From Methylocaldum szegediense (GTDB lineage: Bacteria; Pseudomonadota; Gammaproteobacteria; Methylococcales; Methylococcaceae): DNA of 64,000 bases. Positions 46,018 to 55,178 of this stretch are shown here, piece by piece. A program made the translations under genes and the position numbers. The first letter of the stretch is position 1. Every line of letters begins with the position of its first letter. The notes under the pieces were generated by a model. That model saw only the letters and a program-made list of their open reading frames with translations. It made no database searches and had not been told where the DNA came from. The stretch is from assembly GCF_949769195.1 (NCBI RefSeq), contig NZ_OX458333.1, positions 558,001-622,000 on the forward strand, in the 5' to 3' direction.

Positions 46018-49000
46018 CTACTCTTTTATAAATCTTGCGATATTCCTGTGCCATGGCAGCCGTATTGTTTTGAATTCCCTCCGATGTTTGCCAGTCACGG
46101 ACTGCCTGAAGTTTTTCTCTATAGTCACTTCCGTCCTCAATGACAGAAAGAATTTTTGACAGAATTTCGCGCGCAGAGGCTCGGTGATCTAGTAGCCAAC
46201 CTGCGCCCGTTTTTTTAATGCGCTCCCCAACAGCGCCAATGTTTAATCCGATCACAGGAATTCCACAAGCCCACATTTCAGTAAGCGTATGGCAATAAGT
46301 CTCAGGGCAAATAGACAATATTACGCCCAATTGCGGGCTAATCTTGGCTGCCATCGAGCTAAAATCATTCCGACTATACATGCCATGATGTACACCGATT
46401 CCCCTAAGGCCATCCCAGACACGCCCGAGAAAGTGGAACTCAAGTTGCTTATTTTCATCAAGCTCCGCAATCTCTTTAATTAGTAACGCACCTTTGGAGA
46501 AGGATATGTTACCGGGTACAAGGACTTTGATTTTATTTCCGTAGAAGGGGAGAGACGCCACTGAGTAGAAGTTAGAGAAATCTCGTCCGTGCGGGATAAT
46601 ACTAAGCTTACTGCTCGTGTCTGGATACGCACGAACAATCAGTTCTGCGGCAGATTGTGAAGTGGTGATCAAATGATCACAATCTGCAATGAACTCACTG
46701 AACATTTCTCTCCAGCGAAACACAAAACGGTGTTTAACCGGTGGCAAATCGTTTGGGGACCAAAGGCCAATCTGACAGGTACCGTCACCGCTAGTGCAGA
46801 TGCCACCACAGAACTTGAGATTTTCATCCAACAAATTAAGAGAAGGGCAGAGCGAATAAAAATCGTGGAACGAATATACGACCGGAATTCCGATGGATTT
46901 CGCGGCTCGGGCTAAACCTAAGCTATGCCAAGCAATATGCCGGATATGCAACAACTCGATGGAGTATCGGTATAGCATATCCAGTACTACTCTATCATAT
47001 TCATCGGAGCGATGAGTCACTGGATCGATAGGTCGAGAAAGTTGATAGGTCTCAAGGGTTTCAAGTTTGTCGCCTCGAAGCTCAAATAATGTTATTTGTC
47101 TTGAGTCTGAGCGAAGTAAGAAGCATTGATAGTATCCTTCCATGGCACGCATCAAGTCCATGTTGGTTTGTGGCGTGCCGCCAGTTTGGGTTGATAAGAC
47201 ATACATCGCTCGTGGTAATATAGGTTTAAGCCGATCGCGGGTTGCGGCGACTCGTGCGAGAGATCTAACATAAGAAAACTCAAGATCAACAAAGCGCCGC
47301 GTCAGGAAGCTGTAATCTGGATAGTCCTTATTAAGTTGTGAGCGACCTGCTTCCATTAAGTGAATTTTTTCCCTACCGAAGCTCTTTGACCTCTTATGGA
47401 AGACATAGACTTTATCACAAACGAGATTCTGCCAACCCTTGCGAAGTGCGCGCATGCAGAAATCGTTTTCTTCGCCATAACCCCTGGGATATTTGAGCTC
47501 ATCAAATACCCCCAACTCATCAAAGGCAGCACGACGGATATACATGCAAAAACCATTGCCTGTCGGCACCGGCAGCAGACGTCCTTTTGCTGCTCCTGTG
47601 ATAAGTCTGGCGTATGAACTACCATCCAGATGCGCCGGTACAGGGTTCAATACTCCAATCTCTGGAGCAGAAAAGGCGCCGGCATTGTCCGATAACGGAG
47701 TGACGGTTGCTACTTTAGAATGTGCGTAGGCGCAGTAGCGTAAGTTTTCGAGCCAGCGATCAGTAACTACTGTGTCACTATTGAGTAGAACAACATCACT
47801 CCGTCCACAAAGCTCGATACCCTTATTAATTGAACGCGTATAACCTATGTTTTCTGAGTTTCGCACTATACGGAAACGAGAACGATTTGCGTATGTAGAC
47901 AGGAGATCCCGGATCCTCGTATCGGTGCTGCAGTCATCAATAAGGACAACCTCCACGTCGGGGCTTGTTGTGCGCTCTAAAGATAATAAGCACTCGCTAA
48001 CTGCTTCAAAGGCGTTGAAGATCGTTACAATGATTTTGACATCATTGATTTGACCTGTGCGGTGAAAATCCAGCCACGAAAGATTTGCTCGCTGCGGTTG
48101 ATGAGTTGAATTCTTTACGACACGTGGACTCATTAGAAGAGACTGACCTGTGGCCTTGAAGCGTAGATCGACGTTCGCACCGTTATGTAATAAGTCAGGG
48201 GGGTATCGCAGTGTGAAGCCCGCGCGATTCCCTTGAATGCCATTAATGGTTAGATCGCTTCTTGGCTCAGAGGTCTGAATATCAGTAATATGAATTCCGT
48301 CAATGAACAGGCTTAGCTCGACGGGCGCACCTGGTTTGGACTGATCAACCGCCCAACCGGATAAACGGTCTGGTGTGAGTTGATCAAAGTATCCCGTAAA
48401 GATTTGTGATTTATTTGTTTTGGCATGACGGGATGCTAAACGCCCTTCCTGCTGCCCAGCGGTAAGATAGTGGAAGAGGGGATTGACGCGCGCTCTGCGT
48501 ACGTCTGGGTAAGCGTCGAGATAAAAACGGGTCTCGAAACTCGCGGAAGGATTCCGGCCTTCGTTTGCCCCATGTACGATATAGTGCCGGACTGGATCGA
48601 TTCCTGCGGCGGCGACGTCGGGATACTGGGAAAGATACCACGCCTCATCGAACAAGGGGGAAGCGCGCAAAACCTTGTATACACGCCACTGTTTCAATCG
48701 AGCTTTCCATGCCATAGGGTTCGTGGCCAATTGGGTAATTCGAAAGAGGCGGATTAAGTGGCCACGAACAGGGGTCGGTATATAACCTGACAGGATTCTA
48801 AGCGGCTTAGTCAAGCGCCAGGATGTCGATGACAGAATGGCCTTGTTTTCCTGCTCCAGGCATAACGCCCGGTTTTCAGCCCATGTAACGCGCTCCTTCA
48901 ATCTTTGGATTTCGGCGTCCTTATCGGATAGTCGTTTTTGAATTTTGGCATCTTTGTCGGATATCCGCTTTGCGGCATCGGTTTTCACACGCTCAATCTC

Positions 49001-49060
49001 GCAAGCCATTTTTTCTTCGATTTTTTTGATCTGATTCAGATGATCGGTCTTTTCCTTAAT
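46013..49060 (-). pseudogene. giant B: coiled coil-repeat-GT2-GT4 protein, broken at both ends by IS481
   Basis: About 1016 residues of uninterrupted frame. It starts within the coiled coil (IKEKTDHLNQIKKIEEKM), followed by the SSTSWRLTKPLR motif and tandem YPDV...HY repeats identical to giant A up to 48478. It then diverges: a beta-rich region (TGYFDQLTPDRLSGWAVD), a GT2 (IIVTIFNAFEAV, LLNSDTVVTDRW), and a GT4 (AMYVLSTQTGGTPQTNMDL ... FLGRVWDGL). The C terminus continues in frame at 44947. The N-terminal methyltransferase part lies at 51783-53227. As present it cannot make the full protein. Confidence 0.82.
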
Positions 49061-50036
49061 TGTCAAGTCCCGCACGATTGTAAACCCTCTTTCGAAAAAG
49101 ATGAGGATGGGACAGTTGCCAGTTTTTGAGAGTCTGAATTGGGGTGAGATGGCCTAAGGCCTTTTGGGGAATGTGATGATTGTACAGCTCGACATAGCGG
49201 TGCAAGGTGGTGTCCAGATCGGCGGTTGAATCGAAGTGATGGGTTTGCAACACCTCCTCGATGCGGCCGTTGAATCGTTCCACCAGGCCATTCGTTTGGG
49301 GCCGTCCCGGCGGAATCAGGCGATGTTCGATGCCTTGTTCAGTACAGAGGCGGTCAAACTCATGCGTCCCCGAGGGCTGCCGAGTTCGGGTCAGGAAACG
49401 GTCGGTAAACTCCGAGCCGTTGTCGGTCAGGCATTTCTGGATGCGGAAAGGCGCGGCCTGAATCACCGCTTTGAGGAAGTCCTTTGCGCTTAAGGCGGAG
49501 CGGTTGGGCTTGAGGGCGACATAGACCCAGCGGGTGGCGCGGTCGATGGCGACGAACAGGTATCGGCGGGGTTCGCCGTCGATGGCGGGCAAGTACTTAA
49601 CATCCAGGTGAAGGAAGCCGGGCTCATAGGCCTTGAAGGGTTTGACCTTCGCCTTCTCTGTAGGCGGAAGCAGGGTCTTGAGGGACGCCACCCCGTGGCG
49701 GCGCAGGCAGCGGTCTAGCCCGGAACGGGACACGGCGGGATTGAGAAATTCCCGGGTCACGGCCAGGAGATCATCCAAGGGGAGGAGCAGAGCTTGGCGG
49801 AGGTAGACCACGATGGCTTCCTGGGCGGGCGTGAGCGTGGTTCTGAGGGTGTGGGGCCGGTGTGAGGCATCTTCGACCGAGGAGCGGTGTTTCCACTTGC
49901 GGACGGTCGTTCGGCTAATGCCATGCTTTTGGGCCAAGGCGCGCTCGCTCAACGTGGACGCTTGAATGGCCTGCCGAACGGCCGGGGTGGTACGGGCGTT
50001 CTTATGAAGACGAATCTGCATGGAGAGAAACCTCAC
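49056..50036 (-). CDS. IS481 transposase, copy 2
   Basis: Nearly identical to copy 1 (326 residues; HTH LSERALAQKHGISRTTVRKW, DDE motifs intact). It ends RAGLDN with the stop codon just outside the element. Confidence 0.93.
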   Translation of the reverse strand: MRFLSMQIRLHKNARTTPAVRQAIQASTLSERALAQKHGISRTTVRKWKHRSSVEDASHRPHTLRTTLTPAQEAIVVYLRQALLLPLDDLLAVTREFLNPAVSRSGLDRCLRRHGVASLKTLLPPTEKAKVKPFKAYEPGFLHLDVKYLPAIDGEPRRYLFVAIDRATRWVYVALKPNRSALSAKDFLKAVIQAAPFRIQKCLTDNGSEFTDRFLTRTRQPSGTHEFDRLCTEQGIEHRLIPPGRPQTNGLVERFNGRIEEVLQTHHFDSTADLDTTLHRYVELYNHHIPQKALGHLTPIQTLKNWQLSHPHLFRKRVYNRAGLDN

Positions 50037-50125
50037 TTGGACGAACCGAATATCTCCTGGAGAAGGCTCCGGGCTTCAAACAGAGCATAACTCCTTCTCG
50101 GTAAATAATCATACGGGACGTGACA
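49061..50125 (-). mobile_element. IS481-family element, copy 2
   Basis: 1065 bp, ends TGTCAAGTCCCGCACGATTG and TGTCACGTCCCGTATGATTA. The flanks differ (left CTTAAT, right CCTACA), so no target duplication exists. This suggests recombination with another copy. Confidence 0.9.
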
Positions 50126-50525
50126 CCTACATGGCCGCCTCATTCCCGACGAGGTTGAACTAGCGCCATTGGTTGATAACGTGACGCTTTTGTAATTCAA
50201 GACGCGGTCATGGTGCCTCGCTTTATCCTAAAGGGCGGCGCGAAATGTTGGATTGGCCTTTGTGACGTCGGAGAGTCAGCGCGAAATGGCGAAGACGGGC
50301 GCATACGCCAGGGTTCTTACAGATGCAGCCGCCCCGACTGGCTCACGATATGAACCTAACTAACCTTCGTCGCTAATCAGGAAACTTCTTGATTATTCCC
50401 GTCTCCAACGTTGCTACGTGGGATTTGGCTTTAACACTGTGCCAATTTGTGTACCACGCCGCATGCCATTGTTAGGCGCAAGTGTAGGTTGTCAGTACTT
50501 ATTCTTATTCCTCTTTTTGATCTGC
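50126..50525. other. gap without a recognisable gene
   Basis: 400 bp with short frames only, no match to giant B and no IS remnant that I can see. Confidence 0.5.
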
Positions 50526-51149
50526 TCACTGTGCTAACGCCATCTCTCCTGTACGCTCTAGGCGGAAGTCATGTACGAGTTCCGGTCGCGCCACTTGCTT
50601 GAATACTTCTAAATATCTTTCGTACTTTATCCCATTCAAGATAGGCACAATCTTTCTGTAAAGATATTCCTCCTCGTAGATAAACCTCGGAAAATATAAT
50701 AGCGTTACAGGGATATCCCGTTTCGCAATTGTGTAAATAATCTTGTATAGTTGTTCTGCCAGAACGGATTCCTGTTGTTGTGGGTTACTTGCGTGCCAAA
50801 GACCTCCGGGAATGTTGCCTGAATAAAGACTGGGATCAGTTCTCCGGGCCACATCCCTGCGACTCTCAGCGGCTGAGTAGAGATGCCTTATGGGGATAAT
50901 CGCGTGGTCGATAACAATGTTTGTACTCCCTAACACGTCATCCAGATAATCACATAGCCAGGGGCTTTTTATTATGTAAGGAGCATTTGCCCGGCGAATA
51001 TCCCATTCCATGCCCGCATTGCAGTTTGAGTGTACTGCTGAGGTAAGGTCAGAGAAGCCAGTATCGAAGCCTAAGGCTGTAAATAATTGAATCAAGAATG
51101 TTGTTCCGGAACGACCAGTACCGGATATGATTACATGGTGCTTTGACAT
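50526..51149 (-). CDS. sulfotransferase-like P-loop protein
   Basis: A 207-residue protein opening HHVIISGTGRSGTTFLIQLF, the PAPS-binding P-loop (GRSGTT). Later IKSPWLCDYLDDV fits the second PAPS motif, and VIIPIRHLYSAAESRR matches the 3'-phosphate R-x7-S region. Such enzymes add sulfate to sugars. It is short but could be complete. The low GC and its place between IS481 copies 2 and 3 indicate an inserted gene. Sulfation of the glycan is possible if it is active. Confidence 0.65.
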   Translation of the reverse strand: MSKHHVIISGTGRSGTTFLIQLFTALGFDTGFSDLTSAVHSNCNAGMEWDIRRANAPYIIKSPWLCDYLDDVLGSTNIVIDHAIIPIRHLYSAAESRRDVARRTDPSLYSGNIPGGLWHASNPQQQESVLAEQLYKIIYTIAKRDIPVTLLYFPRFIYEEEYLYRKIVPILNGIKYERYLEVFKQVARPELVHDFRLERTGEMALAQ

Positions 51150-51419
51150 AGTAATCCTATAGTCCTGACGGACAGCAATTTTTATTTATGGTTCAGGCAG
51201 CTTAACTAGTGCTTAATTGTAAAAATAAACGATTCACAAATTTTACATAACAAAATGTTTTGCTTAAATTTTTGTATTCAATGATTAGTGTTAAACACTA
51301 GTGTGTCTAAACGACAGGGAAACGCCTAGATGGACTAAGCCGTGAAAACGATTGCCACTGAAGGGGCAGGGCTATTTCTAAGCCTCGTTCAGAGTTTAAG
51401 AGCGATGCGCTCTCCCTAC

Positions 51420-51782
51420 TTATAGAGTTTTCGATAAATCACGAAAATAATAGTTCTCGTCATATCCATAATCCCACATGACGGGCCCACAAACCGTTCT
51501 GAAATACTCGATTTCCTCATCGGCCCATCCCGCCCCTCTAGATAGCAGTTTACGGAGTTTTTTGCAGTTCAAGAGTCTCTTCCCAGCGATCGTTTTCGAC
51601 GGCGCTGGCAAGGCCCTCGCCAAATAAGGCATCCAGGCACAAGAAATCGGCAAGACGCCGAGCTACTCTACGAGAAGCATTGAAAATTTCGTATTGATCG
51701 ATCTCGATCCTGTTCGGCGCGGGAATCGAGTCCCTGATGAAGGGCCAAGAGTCTAGCGTATATGCCCGGTCATCGCAATGGG
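51420..51782 (-). pseudogene. fragment, possibly sulfotransferase C terminus, fused to giant B start
   Basis: One frame reads RAYTLDSWPFIRDSIPAP and NASRRVARRLADFLCLDAL; another (to 51420) reads KLRKLLSRGAGWADEEIEYF and VCGPVMWDYGYDENYYF. The second looks like the tail of a sulfotransferase-type protein. Frames are broken and the upstream end joins giant B methyltransferase sequence at 51783. From 51150 to 51419 the DNA is AT-rich without genes. Confidence 0.4.
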
Positions 51783-51853
51783 AATGGCCATACCGTTTGT
51801 CGTTGAAGTTTTTTAGTTCATCGAATATTTCGTTGCCATACCAACCTGCGTGT

Positions 51854-52861
51854 TCATCGCCCATCCACGTATCCACGGCATAGCATGTCAAGTCCCGCAA
51901 GATCGTAAACCTTCTTTCGAAAAAGATGAGGATGGGACAGTTGCCAGTTTTTGAGAGCCTGGATCGGGGTGAGATGGCCTAAGGCCTTTTGGGGAATGTG
52001 ATGATTGTACAGCTCGACATAGCGGTGCAAGGTCGTTTCCAGATCGGCGGTTGAATCGAAGTGATGGGTTTGCAACACCTCCTCGATGCGGCCATTGAAG
52101 CGTTCCACCAGGCCATTCGTTTGGGGCCGGCCCGGCGGAATCAGGCGATGTTCGATGCCTTGTTCAGTACAGAGGCGGTCAAACTCATGCGTCCCCGAGG
52201 GCTGCCGAGTTCGGGTCAGGAAACGGTCGGTAAACTCCGAGCCGTTGTCGGTCAGGCATTTCTGGATGCGGAAAGGCGCGGCCTGAATCACCGCTTTGAG
52301 GAAGTCCTTTGCGCTTAAGGCGGAGCGGTTGGGCTTGAGGGCGACATAGACCCAGCGGGTGGCACGGTCAATGGCGACGAACAGGTATCGGCGGGGTTCG
52401 CCGTCGATGGCGGGCAAGTACTTAACATCCAGGTGAAGGAAGCCGGGCTCATAGGCCTTGAAGGGTTTGACCTTCGCCTTCTCTGTAGGCGGAAGCAGGG
52501 TCTTGAGGGACGCCACCCCGTGGCGGCGCAGGCAGCGGTCTAGCCCGGAACGGGACACGGCGGGATTGAGAAATTCCCGGGTCACGGCCAGGAGATCATC
52601 CAAGGGGAGGAGCAGAGCTTGGCGGAGGTAGACCACGATGGCTTCCTGGGCGGGCGTGAGCGTGGTTCTGAGGGTGTGGGGCCGGTGTGAGGCATCTTCG
52701 ACCGAGGAGCGGTGTTTCCACTTGCGGACGGTCGTTCGGCTAATGCCATGCTTTTGGGCCAAGGCGCGCTCGCTCAACGTGGACGCTTGAATGGCCTGCC
52801 GAACGGCCGGGGTGGTACGGGCGTTCTTATGAAGACGAATCTGCATGGAGAGAAACCTCAC
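51854..52861 (-). CDS. IS481 transposase, copy 3
   Basis: 335 residues. Identical in the catalytic core to copies 1 and 2, but it runs 32 bp past the element end into the interrupted gene before reaching a stop (LAGLDMLCRGYVDGR). Confidence 0.92.
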   Translation of the reverse strand: MRFLSMQIRLHKNARTTPAVRQAIQASTLSERALAQKHGISRTTVRKWKHRSSVEDASHRPHTLRTTLTPAQEAIVVYLRQALLLPLDDLLAVTREFLNPAVSRSGLDRCLRRHGVASLKTLLPPTEKAKVKPFKAYEPGFLHLDVKYLPAIDGEPRRYLFVAIDRATRWVYVALKPNRSALSAKDFLKAVIQAAPFRIQKCLTDNGSEFTDRFLTRTRQPSGTHEFDRLCTEQGIEHRLIPPGRPQTNGLVERFNGRIEEVLQTHHFDSTADLETTLHRYVELYNHHIPQKALGHLTPIQALKNWQLSHPHLFRKKVYDLAGLDMLCRGYVDGR

Positions 52862-52950
52862 TTGGACGAACCGAATATCTCCTGGAGAAGGCTCCGGGCT
52901 TCAAACAGAGCATAACTCCTTCTCGGTAAATAATCACACGAGACGCGACA
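51886..52950 (-). mobile_element. IS481-family element, copy 3
   Basis: 1065 bp with a perfect 7-bp target duplication CATAGCA (51879-51885, 52951-52957). Ends TGTCAAGTCCCGCAAGATCG and TGTCGCGTCTCGTGTGATTA. Confidence 0.93.
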
Positions 52951-53235
52951 CATAGCATCGCGTTTGAGTTTTCTCCTTGATCACCGCCGCACAAAAGGCC
53001 GAGTAAGAAACTCCTGCGTACGTTCCTAGTTCGACCAGTATCCTCGGACGCGTAACCCTGATTATCCAGTGAGCGAAGGGGATGTGACCAAACCAGGCGC
53101 TGGTTTTGTCGAGAAGATCCGGTCTTGCGAAAAGAGGATCCAGCTCATCACATAATAACGCCTCTAGAGAAGGAAATTTCTCGAATTGAGCCGCTTTCAT
53201 ATCCGATTTTGTAATGTTCATATTCATAGGCGTTA

Positions 53236-53979
53236 TTATTTCCCGAAATAAGCTTTCGTGACGACGATGGGATCACCATCCATGCGAATCCTTCCATGGT
53301 CGAGCCAAATGACGCGATTGCAGGTATGTAAAATCAGGTCGCGTGAATGGCTGGCTAATACAAGTATGTTGGTAGCCTGAACCAGCTCCTTCATACGCTT
53401 TTCTGCTTTGTGTTTGAAACTTTCATCCCCCACTGAGAGCCATTCGTCCATCAGGAGAATATCCGGGCGAAGAATCGTGGACACAGCGAACGCCAATCGA
53501 AGGTGCATCCCCGACGAATAGGTGCGCACCGGAAGATCGATGAAGTTGCCCAACTCGGAAAATTCTATTATGTCGTCGATTTGCCTGTTAATTTCGGCTC
53601 TGCTGATTCCAAGCATGCCACCGCGTAGATAGATATTTTCTCTGCCTGTGGCTTCGGGGTCGATGCCAAGGGAAATGGCTATTAATGACCCGACTTCTCC
53701 TTCTATGCGAGCGCTTCCCGACGAGGGCTCGTAAACACCGCTGAGAACACGAAGTAGCGTTGTTTTGCCCGCACCGTTATGGCCGAGTAGTCCAACGCGC
53801 TCACCGTCTCTGAGCGTAAAGCTCAGATTTTCCAAGGCTCGGACGACAACAAGCCCTTGTTGATTCGCGCCGATTTGCCCACCTGTCGCAACTTGGAATA
53901 AGCGGTTTTTTAATGATCTTCCATTTGCGTTGTATATCGGAAAATCAACGCAAACATTACGAAATTCAACGAATGCCAT
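53236..53979 (-). CDS. wzt: polysaccharide ABC exporter, ATP-binding protein Wzt
   Basis: A 247-residue ATPase with Walker A GHNGAGKTTLLRVLSGVY, the signature YSSGMHLRLAFA, Walker B ILLMDEWLSVGD and the switch His in LASHSRDL. The N-terminal FPIYNANGRSLKNRL segment is typical of Wzt/KpsT-type exporters. It has no C-terminal carbohydrate-binding domain, so export is of the type that does not depend on a specific end cap. It follows wzm by 18 bp and precedes the giant B start by 8 bp. Its 3' end is duplicated at 42721-42891. Confidence 0.93.
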   Translation of the reverse strand: MAFVEFRNVCVDFPIYNANGRSLKNRLFQVATGGQIGANQQGLVVVRALENLSFTLRDGERVGLLGHNGAGKTTLLRVLSGVYEPSSGSARIEGEVGSLIAISLGIDPEATGRENIYLRGGMLGISRAEINRQIDDIIEFSELGNFIDLPVRTYSSGMHLRLAFAVSTILRPDILLMDEWLSVGDESFKHKAEKRMKELVQATNILVLASHSRDLILHTCNRVIWLDHGRIRMDGDPIVVTKAYFGK

Positions 53980-53997
53980 ATTGAATATTCTTCCTAT

Positions 53998-54810
53998 TTA
54001 TAGCCAGTAGGCGATGCGGCACTTAAAGCGCCCATAAATTGCCAACGCTATACTCCATCCGGCGAATGCTAACGCAAGCGATACGACCCAATTCGTTAGG
54101 GATGGCATTTGTCCTAGCAAAGGGGAGCGAATGAGTTCAAGCAAATGATAAGCCGGATTGGCGTCGAGAAAAAAAAGCCCCGCTCGCTTCGGTAGGAGAG
54201 TAGGCATCCATATAACGGGTGTTAAATAGAAGAGAACCTGAAGCAGATTTCCGACCATTTGTGGAAGATCACGATATCTCGTACAGAGGACCGATAGTAT
54301 CAGCGCGACCCAAGTCAAGTTGATGATCACTAGCAAGAAGCCGGGAATACTAATGAGTGCCAACCAATTTAAGGGTTTACCGACGACGAGAAGCGCCAGA
54401 GGAAAAATCACGAAATTATGTGCAAGAAGTAATATGTTACGCCAAACCATTCGTAAAATATGCACAAACAACGGAAAGGGAAGTTGTTTGATAATCGCTT
54501 CAGCAGAAATAAAGCTGGTACATCCCTCGTTTATAATTGAAGACATAAATCCCCAAAATATTATGCCAGCTGCAAGAAATGGCAGAAACTCTGTCATAGG
54601 AGAGCTAAAGATTTGCCCGAATACAACGCCAATTGTGCCGATCATTACTGCCATGCTGACGGTAAGCCAGAATGGCCCCAGGAAAGATCGGCGGTAACGT
54701 TGGCGCACATCCTGCCATCCTAACATTCCAACCAAGGAATAGCGTTTTGTTGCTGCTTTTATATCGGACCAGGCGACGTTTAAGGCTGTAGTTAACGTAT
54801 AGGTTCGCAT
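53998..54810 (-). CDS. wzm: polysaccharide ABC exporter, permease Wzm
   Basis: A 270-residue ABC-2 type permease with six hydrophobic segments (for example PFWLTVSMAVMIGTIGVVF, LLVIINLTWVALILSVL). It has the N-terminal WQDVRQRYRRSFLGPFW motif, the standard coupling-helix sequence of Wzm/KpsM proteins. It forms the membrane channel for export of the undecaprenyl-linked glycan with Wzt. It appears to be the first gene of the leftward export/glycosylation operon; the 370 bp upstream (54811-55178) contain no other gene and should hold its promoter. Confidence 0.93.
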   Translation of the reverse strand: MRTYTLTTALNVAWSDIKAATKRYSLVGMLGWQDVRQRYRRSFLGPFWLTVSMAVMIGTIGVVFGQIFSSPMTEFLPFLAAGIIFWGFMSSIINEGCTSFISAEAIIKQLPFPLFVHILRMVWRNILLLAHNFVIFPLALLVVGKPLNWLALISIPGFLLVIINLTWVALILSVLCTRYRDLPQMVGNLLQVLFYLTPVIWMPTLLPKRAGLFFLDANPAYHLLELIRSPLLGQMPSLTNWVVSLALAFAGWSIALAIYGRFKCRIAYWL

Positions 54811-55178
54811 TAAGGATACCGAGTTATTTCAAGAAACCGTGACGAGCCATTTCAGTAGGATTTTCAGAAAAATGGTCTTAAACGGTCGCAAATACGGCTG
54901 ATGACCGGGAGATCATTTGGGCTGTGCCTAACGGGATTAGCTTCGGCTCGGCCACGTGGCAAGCCGAACCGGCCATACCTTCATAAACTCCGCGGCTTGC
55001 GTGATGACTATTTCGTTCACCTCACGAAGAATCCATTACTCACGATGGTCTTGCGTAATCGTGTCTTAAAACCCTGTTTTAACGATCGGCGCGCTGCCGC
55101 GTTGGTCGAGCCTCGACCCGAGTGGCAATTTTGCTTGGCTAAAGCTAATCAAGAATCAGGATTTTCAATGGTAGTTAT

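Larger units (their letters stand above)
51783..53227 (-). pseudogene. 5' end of giant B (methyltransferase), split by IS481 copy 3
   Basis: 52951-53227 and 51783-51885 reproduce giant A from its start codon to residue about 124 (AAQFEKFPSLEALLCDELD, ILVELGTYAGVSYSAF, DTWMGDEHAGWYGNEIF). The two pieces join exactly at the 7-bp duplication CATAGCA. Beyond 51783 the giant sequence stops, so the rest of the methyltransferase domain is lost. Confidence 0.85.
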
